DNA from: Verticillium longisporum
Taxonomy: Eukaryota; Ascomycota; Sordariomycetes; Glomerellales; Plectosphaerellaceae
Direction of reading: 5' to 3'
DNA length: 64,000 nt
Assembly: GCA_019188255.1 (NCBI GenBank)
Contig: JAETXT010000002.1
Coordinates: 744,001 to 808,000 of the forward strand
This document shows, in pieces, positions 37,895 through 49,760 of this stretch. Both the position numbers and the translations under genes were made by a program. Under the pieces are notes generated by a model, which had not been told where the DNA came from, did no database searches, and saw only the letters and a program-made list of their open reading frames with translations. Within the stretch, counting starts at the first letter, position 1. Every line of letters begins with the position of its first letter.

Positions 37895-37977
37895 TGCTTG
37901 CTTGCTTGCGTGCTCCCCGCGCCGCAGACGCCGCCATCTATGTATATCGATGTGCGGCTGGAGCAAGCAAGCAAGCA
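37895..37977. repeat. Inverted repeat of GCTT / AAGC tetranucleotide runs
   Basis: A TGCTTGCTTGCTTGC arm (37895–37909) faces a GCAAGCAAGCAAGCA arm (37963–37977), giving a 15-bp perfect stem with a 53-nt loop. The right arm continues into a CAAA tetranucleotide run to about 37993. Confidence 0.85.
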
Positions 37978-39623
37978 AACAAACAAACAAACAATTGCCA
38001 TCCCACCTCGTGTCTGGAAAATGGGTGGCAGAGACAACTCTCGTAGTGCCAGCCATCCATCATGACCAGACTGAAGCCGTCCCGGGTCTTGCCTCTTTGC
38101 TTTCTTTCCCTTTTCTTTCCTCCTCGGGCTGCTATTGCTGTCCGAAATCAGGGGCCCCGACGTCGTTCGTACCTGGATCTGCTGTTCTACACACGTAGAA
38201 GAGAAGGATGCGACATGCGACGCGGGGGCGCGTGCAACGCCGAAATCTCGGCCTTGTTGGTGCCGAACTGCTGGACCTGCTCTACTCTGCTCTGGTCTGT
38301 TCTGCGACTGATGCTGGCTCAATCAGTCACTTCTCATGAAGGCCTGACAACGAAAACGACATGGGGGGCCCGGGACAGCGAGATGAGCTGTCCCAAAGCT
38401 CAGGCAAACCCTCACCACGGACGGTTTCTCAGAAGGATCCACCGCGCGTTCGGTCGCTTCGGTCCACCTGACCGGCGGGTTTCCCGGTTGATGGGATCAT
38501 GGCCTTCTCTGTCGTGTCAGTTACGATGCCTCCTCACTGCGAAGTCGGCGTATTGCGTGATGTGATGCCATGAGAGAGCCTCGGATCCGCTTCTTTGCGT
38601 ACCCGAGGTGCCTACCTGGCTGGTTGCTGCGCTGTATTCTGTCACATTTTTTTTTCTTTCTCTATCTCTTCAAAGGACGCCACGACTAATATCCCACGCC
38701 GGATGCATCACGGGACGTGTAGAGTCGGCCCCTCTCTTCTTGTGAGGCGACAGACCCCATCTCAGGGGATGACTGACGCGGGGAGCAAAGGCATGCCTAG
38801 GGGGTTAAAGAAGTGGGGGTGGGAAACTGATCTCGACGGTGATTTCTGATTGGTGTGTTTCGGAAGAGCCAACGGCGAGGGCCGCTCGCTCCCGTGTCGC
38901 TGGACCCAGACGGTTGGGCCCTTCCCCCCTCTTTGCGTACTGGGCTGGCCAGTTCATCTTCTTTTCGAAGCATCCGCCATGTTCTGCTCTCGCCTTGCCG
39001 CCTCTTCCATTCGGCTCAAATGACCGATCAGGAGAACGCAGAGGAGTGATCATAATGATAGAGAGAAAAAAAAGGTCCCCTGACTTGATGAAGAAGCAAA
39101 CTCTCGCGTCAGGCGTGGGCAGAAAATAAAACGACGGGGGTAAGGTCTGTGACAGACACGGCTGCGATGCGGAAGGTCAGAAAACCAACCGTTCGTCGCT
39201 GGGTGGGCGGAGGGGCTGCCCCGCGAGACATCGAGGCGAGTTAGGCGAGACAGGATGCCGCGGATGGGGGCCGTGGTAGACAAACTCTCCGCGGGACATC
39301 ACCCCCACTCGCTCACTCACTATAGAAGACCATTGCCAGGTTGCGAGATGTGACGCGACAAAACGGGAGCGGTTATCGAAGGGGCGTCTGGGCAAACCAG
39401 ACATCTCCTTCCCCCCATAGAAGTTCTCTATCACTGAGCGTGACAGTATGGCAGGGATGGGGAGATATTCAGCTGCTGCCCGAAAGCGGCGGTCGCATTG
39501 ATTGCATCATCTTGCTGTCGCCAGGAAGGTGGTGTGCAAATGGGGGTCGGAGGCATGGGGGTAGCGTAACATGAAGAGGGGGGGCGGTCAGGAGGACAGG
39601 TAAAGCATGGGGGTGCGCCAGTT

Positions 39624-39646
39624 TGTGTGTGTGTGTGTGTGTGTGT
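39624..39646. repeat. (TG)n microsatellite
   Basis: A dinucleotide TG run, followed by a degenerate GTGTG/GTGGT stretch to about 39668. Confidence 0.9.
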
Positions 39647-39820
39647 TCCTGTGGTGTGGTGTGGTGTGTTATCGTCTAGTTTCTTCGAGAAGCAATTGAG
39701 ACCGCTTCTTTGCGTGGACGTGCATGCCGGCAGTTTCTTCCTACTCTGCCTTGGCTGCGTTTTAGCATTGGTTGTCGAGCATGGGTTTTTTTCTTGCACC
39801 ATCCCTTCACCGACTCGAAG

Positions 39821-39895
39821 TAGCGTATGCAATAGTAGCGTATGCAATAGTAGCGTATGCAATAGTAGCGTATGCAATAGTAGCGTATGCAATAG
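39821..39895. repeat. Five perfect 15-bp tandem units
   Basis: Five exact copies of TAGCGTATGCAATAG in head-to-tail order (75 bp). As the unit is a multiple of 3, both strands give an open repeat peptide (Ser-Val-Cys-Asn-Ser on plus, His-Thr-Leu-Leu-Leu on minus). These peptides are a by-product and not evidence of a gene. The perfect identity of all copies points to recent expansion. Confidence 0.95.
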
Positions 39896-42800
39896 CAGCA
39901 GACGTTTTATTGCCCGCGCGTCGGTGCGTGCGCGAGTGAGGCCGACGCGGTGAGCCCACGTGCCTTGGTGAGCGCTTCATGCGCGTCGCCTACCTGGTCT
40001 CGCTTTGCTGGCGTGCGCGATGTGGTGGCTATTTTGGAACTGGTGTCGGATTGATAATGGGGGAGGGGCCAGAGGACCGCTGGCCAACAGCTCACCACCC
40101 ACCGTTTGTTGCCTCAAACCAATACTGAACGCGCCATGCCGTTGGTCGTCCATTGTCCCTTGGGCATTCGATGCGCGTCGCCGATTGTCGCGTCGCCAAG
40201 GCGGTGCGATACAGCAGACAAACCTCCGCCGCCAGCAGACGCGTCGCAGCGTCCGAAGCGATGCAGCTCGATCGTGGGATCTCGCTGGGATGGCTGGCTA
40301 TCTGGTCATTTGTGATGAGCAGAGGGCGCCTTGTCATTCGGGGCACACGGTGAGAGCTCCCCGGACAGGGGCGTGAGTTTTTGTCTCCGCCACACTGGGG
40401 GACGAGACAGCTCGTGAGGGTGGTGTGGGGTATGATTGGCAGGGGGGGCCAGAGGCAGAGGGGCAGGAAACTTGGGGAAAGCAAGCAAATTCGCTGGGGA
40501 GGGATGTGAGGGAGCATGGAAGAATGCTCACATTTCCATCTTGGCCATCGAGAACGGATGAGACCTGGAGCATTGGCTGGAAAGACATGGAGACAGGCAT
40601 GACGTCGCTGGCAGCGACAATTTTCGGGAGGCCCCTGGTGCGATGGTCAGCTCTACGTACATCCGCTGCGGGTTGTCGAACGGCTGGCGTTTGGACGTTG
40701 AGGGCGTTGTTCGTTGGTTGGTAGACAAGAGCCATTGCCAACAGTCCCGTCATGACTGGGTTTCTGAATCAGAAGTTTGCTCTTGCTGCGAGCGAGTCGT
40801 GTCAACAGAAAAGGGTTGCATCCTACAGCCACATTTCTCTTTCACCCCTTTTCCGTGCTTGTGGCTATTGGACCTTCTGGGCACGACAGCACTGCCTTGA
40901 TAGCACTCAATAGCGTGATTGATTCGACTCTCCTTGCTTCACCTTGAACAGCCATCGTCGAGTCAGCAGATTCGTGCTTTGCTGCAGCATCGCCAGATGG
41001 AAGGCAATGGGAGTTCCCAAGGGCAAGAGGGAGCACTCGCATCCATTCCAGGCACGTCCGCCAGCAATACCGCCCAGCCTTCGAGACCTGGTCTCACCCA
41101 CCCTTTCCGTGTCTGAGATGTCGACGGCATGCACCCCCCGATGGAGACAAACAAAGGGGAACCGTTCGAGCGATGTATCTTATTTTCGGTCGAAGTATCT
41201 CCTCTAGTCGTCAAGTCACTTGGCCATACGGCGCAAAAATGAAGAAAGACAAAAAAAAAAAAAGAATGCGCATTGAGGCGTCGCGTGCGTTGCCGGTTTG
41301 GGAGGCGGCTTCTGGCAGGTTATCAGTTTTCACAGCGCGAACAGACGGAGGGCTAGATGAGTGATTGCGGTTTGCCTCGCTATGGTGTGTGATTGAGTGA
41401 TGATTTTCAGGGTTTGTTTCGGACGGCGCGGTTCATTTGTGCGCATTGCTTCTGCTGTGCAGAAGTGAAGGTGGTGGATGGATGGGTTGATTGATTGATT
41501 GACAGACTGACGTTCTGCTAGACGACTCATGTTGTGATAATGCCTTCCTACCCTTCAGCTCTGTCATCTGTTCGAAAGTGGAGTAAGAAACAGACCTCCC
41601 AGTCGCTTACATCATCGTCATCATGCACTGTTGCGCTGGTTGCAGTGGGTTTCAGCTTGCGGTATCGGTGGCGGACTGCTCAATACACCTCCGCCTAGGT
41701 AGGTACCGACCTTGGTAGATTAGCGAGGGGAAGGTGCAGCTGATCTTGAGCCACGAACGCCTCCATCGCAGCAGGCACCAACCAGCCAGCAGCTGCCTCT
41801 CTCTGGTGCATCTCACATTTCCCATTGCCTTCGACTCAGGCTCCAGCAAATACACTGAATCAGAAAACTCCACCACACTTCAACCACCCAGCTGGAAGAA
41901 GCAATTCATAATCCTCACCCTTCGATCAGAAACAGGTCCCACACATGACATGACATCTCACCTGGCCATTCCAACTGCGGACTCCGGAGCCCCGCACCCG
42001 GCGACGATCAAAGACACGGCCAGACCAGCCGTTGGGCGGCGATGGTGCATTCCCGGCAGGCGGCGCCGCAATCGTATCACCTATCACTTTACCTCGCGAA
42101 AAACCCAAGATATCTGTCACTCATCACAAAAACAAAACACAAAAAAAAAGACCAGCACCCTGAAGACCCAGCTCCCTTGGCTCAGCTGGCCCAGGTGCCC
42201 AGCTGACTGAGATCCTGCAGGATCTACGAATTTAAGCCTTGCTGGTGGGCGTTGGTCCCCTAACCACGGCATCCGAGCTACATCCAACCTCTTTCTCCTT
42301 TCTTTTTAAAATCAATCAAGACCAGGATTTGTGCGGATAAATCAGCTGGTTTGAAGAGCTTCGTCGTCATTCATGGGCCTAGTAGCACGGCGAGGCGCTA
42401 GGTATTCCGTACCGTTGTTGGCCTGGTCCGACCAGAACAACTGCTCTGACAGTTAGGTGGCGGATGGGAACCCTGATGTGTTGATGGCAACGAATCACCA
42501 GGCAAAGATGGCCCTCTTGTCTACGACAACAGCCACGTCTTGGGATGTCTGACGAACGAGTCAATTTGATATTTGCTGCCATTACGGCGTGCTGGACCAC
42601 GTGCGCGCCTCTGGGTGCTCAAGTGAGGCTGCCATGTCCATTCCGTCCTCGACGGAACATTGACTGATGAGCTTCTGCCGTCCATTGTGACCATGGCATG
42701 GCCAGACATTCATGTTGGTTCCCATCGCAATCCGGGCTCGACAATCGCCGCCGCAAGGTTTCGCCGCATCAATGGTTTCGGAGACCCGCGCAACGCATCC

Positions 42801-45714
42801 CGCCAACCGTCTTCACTTCCGATTCAGGAGCGAAAAGGGGTACCTTAGGCCGCATGTGATCTGCGCCATATCCGCCTCCTGTCAGATCGTCAGACAGGGC
42901 TTGATGACTTGCGCGGGGAAGGCGGTAGTGTCTAGCCGTCGCATTGTCTTCTCGTCCACCGAGAAAGGGTCTCGCAGATGGTATGCTTGTCCCGAAGGGT
43001 CAACTACAGCAACGCATGACCACTGGCGACGGAGGATTCATCCCCTGAATACGTTAAGGTACGTGTCTCTCGACTCCACACATCTGACCTACGACAAAAC
43101 GCAGATCGAAGAGGGGACAGAGGCGGCAAATGATGCTCATCACAAGGGACTTCTGGTCAATTCTCCGCCACTCGGCGGGCCTGGCTAAATAACAAAAGTG
43201 GACGGGCGGGGTCCATCCGAAGTGAGCAACCGTCCATCCGCCCGCTGCCACGCAAGTTTGTCGCATCAGCCCAGCGGGTACAGAAAGGTTAGCAAAGTTG
43301 GGGACAAGCAATACCGTTCCTGGCCCGATGAACTGCGGCGAACGGGGTGTGAGGCCAGACCGCCGCTGCAAGAAGGGTCCTGCCCGTTGCGTTGACAGGT
43401 CCGTCCGTCACATACGGCGTCGTGTGCACCCAACACTGAATCCACCGCCGGTCACTGTTGACCCGACTGACGGGACGATTTCACTCAAAGCCAGGACTCA
43501 TGAATCCCACTTTGCCTGGAAATTGATGACCAGGTCCCACTGTCGGGATCTTTGGATCATCGGGCAGCAATGGGAACCCCTGCGGCAGCCAAAGACGAAG
43601 TTCTTTTTCTCTCATCAACCGTTGTCGGGACATTGGCAATAATGGTCACAAGCTTGCAACTCAGGCCTCTCACTACGACGACCCCGTCTGACTCGACGGC
43701 ACGCATAGAAGCGGGTGCCAGCCTTCAGAACAAGGCAGCCGACATTGAGCTGTGTCATGAAGCGTCAAGTCAATCAGAGAGGCAGGCCATCGCTCCCGGC
43801 AGATTCTCCGCGCGATAGACATTGCCGCTTCGACTTGATGCAAGAGACACGGCCGTGATTGCGCCGAACCGCCTGGTGGCACGAGGCCGAACTCCAGTGC
43901 CCTGGCCCTGATCTGCTCCACCTTGCTTGGATTCACTTCTTCGCAAACGCTTTTTCGCATGCAGCGAAGACGATTCTGCAGTGATCGACTTGATGCTGCG
44001 GACAGCAGTGGAATCGTCGAGAGCGACCTTCCCTCAGTGTCAATTGAGTCGACGGATCATCATGCACAGGGCCAAATACCCACAGCACTCCCCGCAGCCC
44101 GCCCCCGTGCCGCCTCAACCTTCTGCCATCTCCCCCGCAGGATCTCGAGATCTTCACTGTCGCTCATCATTTCAGGGTCCTCCTATCCTCGGTGGTCTTG
44201 CTTGCGGCTTTTCTGCTCACATGCCGAGAAGACCCTGCTTGGCCTCTTCCCGCTTCTTGAGGGTCACGCTACCCATCACGGGCTGATGATTGTCACTGGC
44301 ATCTCTTTGCCTGGTGCTCGAGTGCGATGTGCGCATGCCGAGCCGTGGCCGAGGCTCTCTTTGCGTGCCCGTCCCTGCTTCTCGCGCCTGTTCCTTTCGT
44401 CCCGCCGGGAACTGTCCACACCCACCCCGCTCTATCCCAGCGGCTAGTCCGCTTTGCACGAGGTTTCCCCGGGATCTAGGGACCATCTCTGCTGCGCATC
44501 TTGTAGCCACCATGGCGGTGACGATGTGGTAACAAAATCATGCTCATGGGTCGGTGTGACAATTTTTTCTTTGACAAGAAATGGCTCACTGTCAGTAATT
44601 AATATTTACAATATTTTAGTTGGTTATTCGTAATTTTTGTTTTCGGATGGAGAGCTGATGATTGTTTCTTTGCGTTTCGTCTTCCCCTGATTGGATGTCA
44701 TCGGTATACTGTCCAACTTTCCAGAGTGCACCAATATCCAGGGCCGCGCTTCCAGACTTTCAGATTGTGTTATATGGTCAAGTGATTCGATAGCTGAATG
44801 AACGTATTGGTCAGCTTTGAATCCGTGGGGACCTCTTTTGTCCACGTTCAAGTCACTACATGTCTGTCGAACAATCCCGACTTGACCTGGGACAAAGGAT
44901 CCGAAAACGGCGCGTGCAGCGAGCGGTGTAAGAATAGCTCTCCACCGACGTGTTGTTGTGCATCAGTCTGCCGCTGCAGGCGAGAGGTCATGTCACTCCA
45001 GATGGGGGGGCCGTTCAGCCCTGCCAGGTCGCTCCAGGCGGAAAGTTTCTTTCAGCGTCTGACTTGCACGCCTCCGTCTCTCGATTTACTTGCGCCGCCG
45101 TTGGATGGCTGGTTTTCCGCGTCTGCTGATTGCGGAGAAGAGGGCTGAGTCGTGCAGCCCTGGGCTTGGCGGGCAAAGGGCAAGGAAAGCCAGCGTGTGA
45201 CGTTGGATATTATTGGATCTCATGCCGCCCCCGAATGCTATTGAGCGCAGTCCTGCTCAATGCCTCCAATGCTGCCCTCCCCCCGCATCTCCCGTCGAGG
45301 GATAAGGGATGCGACGCTGTAGCCTGGCGTTCATCCCGTGGTCGCCTTGCATCATGTCGCTTGTCGTCCAGATGACCCGCGAGTGTGCCGTGTTGGTTGC
45401 TTGTTCCAATCTATTCAGTCTGGAGGGAAAGGCTCTGCCTATGCCGAACACAGGGCTGTTGTTAATGCCGAGGTAGGCGTACGCGCAAGATTTGGGGTAG
45501 ACGTCATGGGTCGCGAGTCTCCCAAACAGGCCAGGGGCATCGCACGGCAAATCGAACGGTAGGAGCCCTTTCCCCCTTTACCATCTGCATCGCGGGATCA
45601 TCTTGAGTTGGGGCTACGTTGCGAACATAGGAGGCAGCTTTCTGGACAGTGGCTTGCGCTACGAGATTTCCCCGGCGTGACAAGACCGTGGCGCGGTGTT
45701 TCCCCGGACTGATG

Positions 45715-45733
45715 AGGGGGAAATCTCCCCCTG
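45715..45733. repeat. Short hairpin of G5/C5 arms within TCCCCGG-rich block
   Basis: A stretch near 45715–45733 can pair AGGGGGA with TCCCCCT around a 4-nt loop. It sits in a block (about 45665–45760) with four degenerate copies of a TTTCCCCGG/ATCTCCCC element. The block is non-coding and its purpose is unknown. Confidence 0.6.
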
Positions 45734-48700
45734 ACGCGATATCTCCCCGGGCTGGGGGGAACGTGTAGAGTCGCATGCATGGGGAGTATGAGCAGGGGTG
45801 TAGTTCACCGAGGCAGACCATCGGGAGGGGAGATACTTGTTGCTTTCAGAAAGGTACATCTGGCATTTCGGTATACAACAAAATTGATAGAAAGCAGATC
45901 TGGACGTCTGGAAACCTGGTGGTCAGGGTGAAGCATGGCCTGATGACAGGGGTACGGATCCGTGGTGGGCGCTGGCCGAGGGTTACAATGCAGCTTTCAC
46001 GCGAGCGTCGGGTCGGCCTGTTGGGTTGGGCATGGCGCCGTGCGAGTTGTGTGTCGTTACCGAAGGAGTTCACATGAGAGGCTTGTAATACTGGCGGAGG
46101 TCATCCTCGCTCAAACACTGTGTGGTCCTGCGACTAGCAGCCCGAGGCAACGTTTACATGCGACTGGAGGATGACCTCATGCTCGGAGAGAACGTCCAAC
46201 GCAGTAAGCATGTTGCTAAGCTTGTGACACGAAGGAGACACCGCAGTGTCAGGCAGGCCAGCGACCACCGGTTTGCTGGATAACTGCGTCTAGAGATATC
46301 TCATTCGATGACGAGGAAGAGGAGCTGCATGGAAACCATCGGGTCGACGATGTTGCCACACGAATACCTTTAGACTGTCATCGTGTTGTACAAGGTCAGT
46401 ATCTACGACCGGGGCAAGGAATCACGAAAATACACCATTGTAATTACCACTTTATTTTCTTGCCTTGGTTCAATATCACGAGACCTCACCAAGAATCGGT
46501 CCGGGCTAATACGTCGCAGATCCTCCAAGCTCGCCGTCAGCTCAGCTCTGGTCCAACATCCTGTGCGTGCCCGCCACCGCCACGCTCACCCACTGCGAGT
46601 CCAAGAATTTGGTCGCTGCTGGTGCCACGACCGGTGACGCAAAGACGATAGCCTCAGCCGTGTAGCCCTCCCTAGTCTACAGTGCTGTTACGCTCGTACG
46701 CCCAGGGTTCATCAGCTACGTCGTCGGCGGCGAGGCCACGCTGCGGCTTGGGACCGCCGGCGTCTCGGGAAACGGAACGTTGTATATCCTGCAGGACTTG
46801 CTTGAACGTGTCATCACCATCAAGGGGAGAGGTATCACCCTCAATAGGAGGGAGAGCATAGCGTAACGGTCTTCCCGACGGGCTGCGATGGTCTATACGA
46901 CGCCAAACGAGGCGCCACGGGGCAGCCGCCCGAAGAGGTGCCAATACAAAGACCCCCCCGTCTTTGATGCAGCCTCCCGCTCCATTTTTGGGGGTCGGCA
47001 GACGAGATGCCGAGAGATCCTCGCGTATCACAACTCTTCACGAGACCCTGCGCCTCGCCTTCTCAGCTGTGGCTATCCTGAGCTTCGCTTTCCACCTCTC
47101 CTGGTCGACCAATCACTATTGTTCTTGATCCAGGCGTTTTCCTATCCGCGAGAGAGAGGAAATCCCAGGGACAAAGATCACAGCCGATGCAACAGCGCGG
47201 AAAGGGGCAACGAAGCTGCACACTCAGGGGGAGAAAACGACGCATAGTCGTTCGCAGATGAGACAGGACACTTTCCGGGGAGAAAAGCACAGGCATCGAT
47301 CGTCAGGAAAAGATACACGGCCTTGTCCCTTGATTCTCTGTCCCGTGCTGTTTGGGCTCCTTACGATATCCGACACCATCGAGATCTCCCACCTCCCGCT
47401 CTATATGGGCTCCACGTCTAGCACATTGGGGGCATCTGGGGTCAGTCAACACCACGGCCGCGGTTCTACCTGCCGCTGTTTCAAGGCTCTGAGACATGAG
47501 AGGAGGCGGAAGAGGGCTGGGAGGAGGTGACCCATTGTCTTTTCGTGCCTGGTGCGCGGGCGGGTGGAAGCTTGGGTCTTCTTCTGTCCTTGGCACTTTT
47601 TTTATTTACGAGACATTCTGCGATTCGCGAGGCGAGACATGGAGAAGCGGCTGGCTGGGAAAGGGCCGGTGTTACAGCACGGAGCAGGGGAAGGGGAGGG
47701 GAATATTGGCCACGGCCGAGGACACGGGGTACGGTACGTGGCCAGTGCCACTGAGGAGGAGCTCATTTGCGGCCGACTACCCCCGGGGATACGATGAAGT
47801 CGAGGCATGTCATGTCATGGCCATGGGGGGGCAATGGGATGAGAGTGGGATTGCTGACGCCGTTCTCAGGATTCGCCTGTTTTTCGAAACCGGTCATGCG
47901 TATCGAGACTCTCGTCCATTCCTCCCCCGATCAGCTCACTCAGTGCAACACGACAATGAATTCGCGGGGAGAGCGACCGCTGGAGAGATGGAGATCCGAT
48001 CGGCCAAGGTGGCACAACTGTCGACATGCGGGCCTTGGACAGCGGCCGCCTTGTACGTCCTTGCTCACTCTCGTGGGGTCTGGAAGCATCATCTGAGCAG
48101 CAGCAAGAGGACGTTATTGGCCTTGGTTGCGTCCAGGGGGCCACTCGTGCGGAGACCGGTCAGTCTTCTTGCGGTCGCCTTTCTTCGCGGTCCGGGATTT
48201 CTTAGGTAAGGCTGGGGTCGCGCGTAATGCGCGCGAGGGATGCACATGTGCTGTGCTGTAGGTACGACGTGCGCGACATGCGACTTGCTTACGACGTGGT
48301 GGGTGGCATGAAGCTGATCTGGAGGGAGCAGCAGGGTCGTGCTGCGGCGATGGAAGCTTGTCGCCCAGGGTCCGTGACATGGTTCTCCTCTCGGTTGTCG
48401 GTTCGTATGCGAATTGGTCGACCTAGACGCACAGGCAGCATGACAAAGTCGAGACCTCTTGGGCTGACGGATGTTCCAGACCACATGGCGAGAAACACGT
48501 CAATGGCGCGGCGCGCCCTGGTACGGGTGACCTCCCCGTACCGTCCGGCAACAGTCCCCCGACGAGGGTCCTCCCGCTTGGCGGAGGCACAGTCTGTTGA
48601 CAGGGGGGGTGCGGCGTCCGGGGTGGGAGGACGGTTGTGGTGAATCTCCGGTTCAAGGTGCAGAACGACGGTGGAAATCGAGGCGGGATTCAGAGCATAT

Positions 48701-49240
48701 GCATCTCAACCTTCACCGAAGGGCTGGCCAGCTCAGGAAGGTCAAGGGACGTGCATTGCGCGATGCGTGCTCGTCTCCTGCCATGGCGGAGGGCCGATGC
48801 TGGCAATCTTGAAATATTCTCCGACGTGCGTCTGTCACCTGAAGGCATGGCGGCCGTGTCTGATGCCAAGTGGCCAAAGTCCCCCCTTGCTCTGCCATTC
48901 CTCGCGCGAGGGTGGAAGAAGCGCTTCCGCCATCCAAGAGAGCATAGTGGCTCATGGCATGGCCAAGCGAGCACGCCAAACGGCAGAAGCGAGCAAGATA
49001 TGGCGTTCGCGTGGCGTGCGGCGACATGTCGACTTTTTTGGGAGTTGCTTGCGGATGAAGATAAACAGCATGATGGGTGATGGTTCGAAGTTTTCCTTAG
49101 AGGAGAGTGGCATATCTCCCAACAAAGTTGCCCTCCGACCATCGGCGGCAGCAGGTTGTCAAGGAGGCTGTCACATCCTCATTCACATCCATCACAATCC
49201 CGTCACATCACATCATGCGAGCGGGAAGGGGGCAAAGGCG

Positions 49241-49760
49241 CTACAGCTCGATGGCCACGGCCGCATCGAACAGTTTCCTGTCCTCCCGCCGCCCCTGCTC
49301 ATCATCTCCAACACGCCGCCTCGCCGTCGGCTCGCTCCCTGGGCGGACATATCCCCTCTGATTCGCAACGACGCGAATCCCATCCTCCGTCAAGGACTGG
49401 CCCCCGCAGGGATCGACGACCAGAGGTGGCATCCCAGGATCGTGAGGGCCAAGTCCGGGTCGTCCCAGCGCGCCCGGTCCAGCAGCACGGAGGCGGCCGC
49501 CGAGGCTAGGCTCGCACGCCGTCTAGGTAGCCAGGAAGGAGAACAGATTGTGCTTGTCCTTTGCGTCTGCGTCTGTCTCTGCGCCTGCGCTATCCAGAAC
49601 GACGTTGGCGGGCCGTCCGATGTCGCCGCCCAGCAGCAGCAGGCGCGCCCTCGCGGGGAAGGCGAAGGAGTTGCAGGTCCGACAGGATCTGGACCTCTGG
49701 CGGGCTTGGGTGTTGTGGCGGGTGTGATGGCATGCAGACGAGGCTTGAAGAAGCTTTCAT
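49241..49760 (-). pseudogene. Decayed calcineurin-like phosphoesterase gene
   Basis: Four successive minus-strand pieces in changing frames match the expected order of a fungal calcineurin-like metallophosphoesterase. They are VQILSDLQL at about 49668–49694 (family pattern ILSDLHLE, with His replaced by Gln), FAFPARARLLLLGGDIGRP from 49666 (the GDIG metal site) to a stop at 49523, SVLLDRARW plus LALTILGCHLWSSIP at about 49405–49490, and GIRVVANQRGY (the family's C-terminal NQRGY) ending at a stop at 49241. Between the pieces the GNHE motif, the His-Trp-Ser-Pro region and the GHTH motif are missing, so parts of the core have been deleted as well as frameshifted. One shift (third to fourth piece) lies in a G-run and may be a base-calling error, but the missing motifs cannot be explained that way. 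Enzymes of this family hydrolyse phosphoesters with two metal ions; this copy could not. Confidence 0.6.

Noticed and set aside
39431..39892. 153-residue minus-strand frame with His-Thr-Leu-Leu-Leu repeats
   Set aside because: The repeats are a translation of the 15-bp tandem array and the rest translates TG and GGTG microsatellites.
46524..46659. Plus-strand stretch reading SNILCVPATATLTHCESKN
   Set aside because: It has no start codon, follows a stop directly, and the opposite strand is equally open; upstream splicing is not evident.
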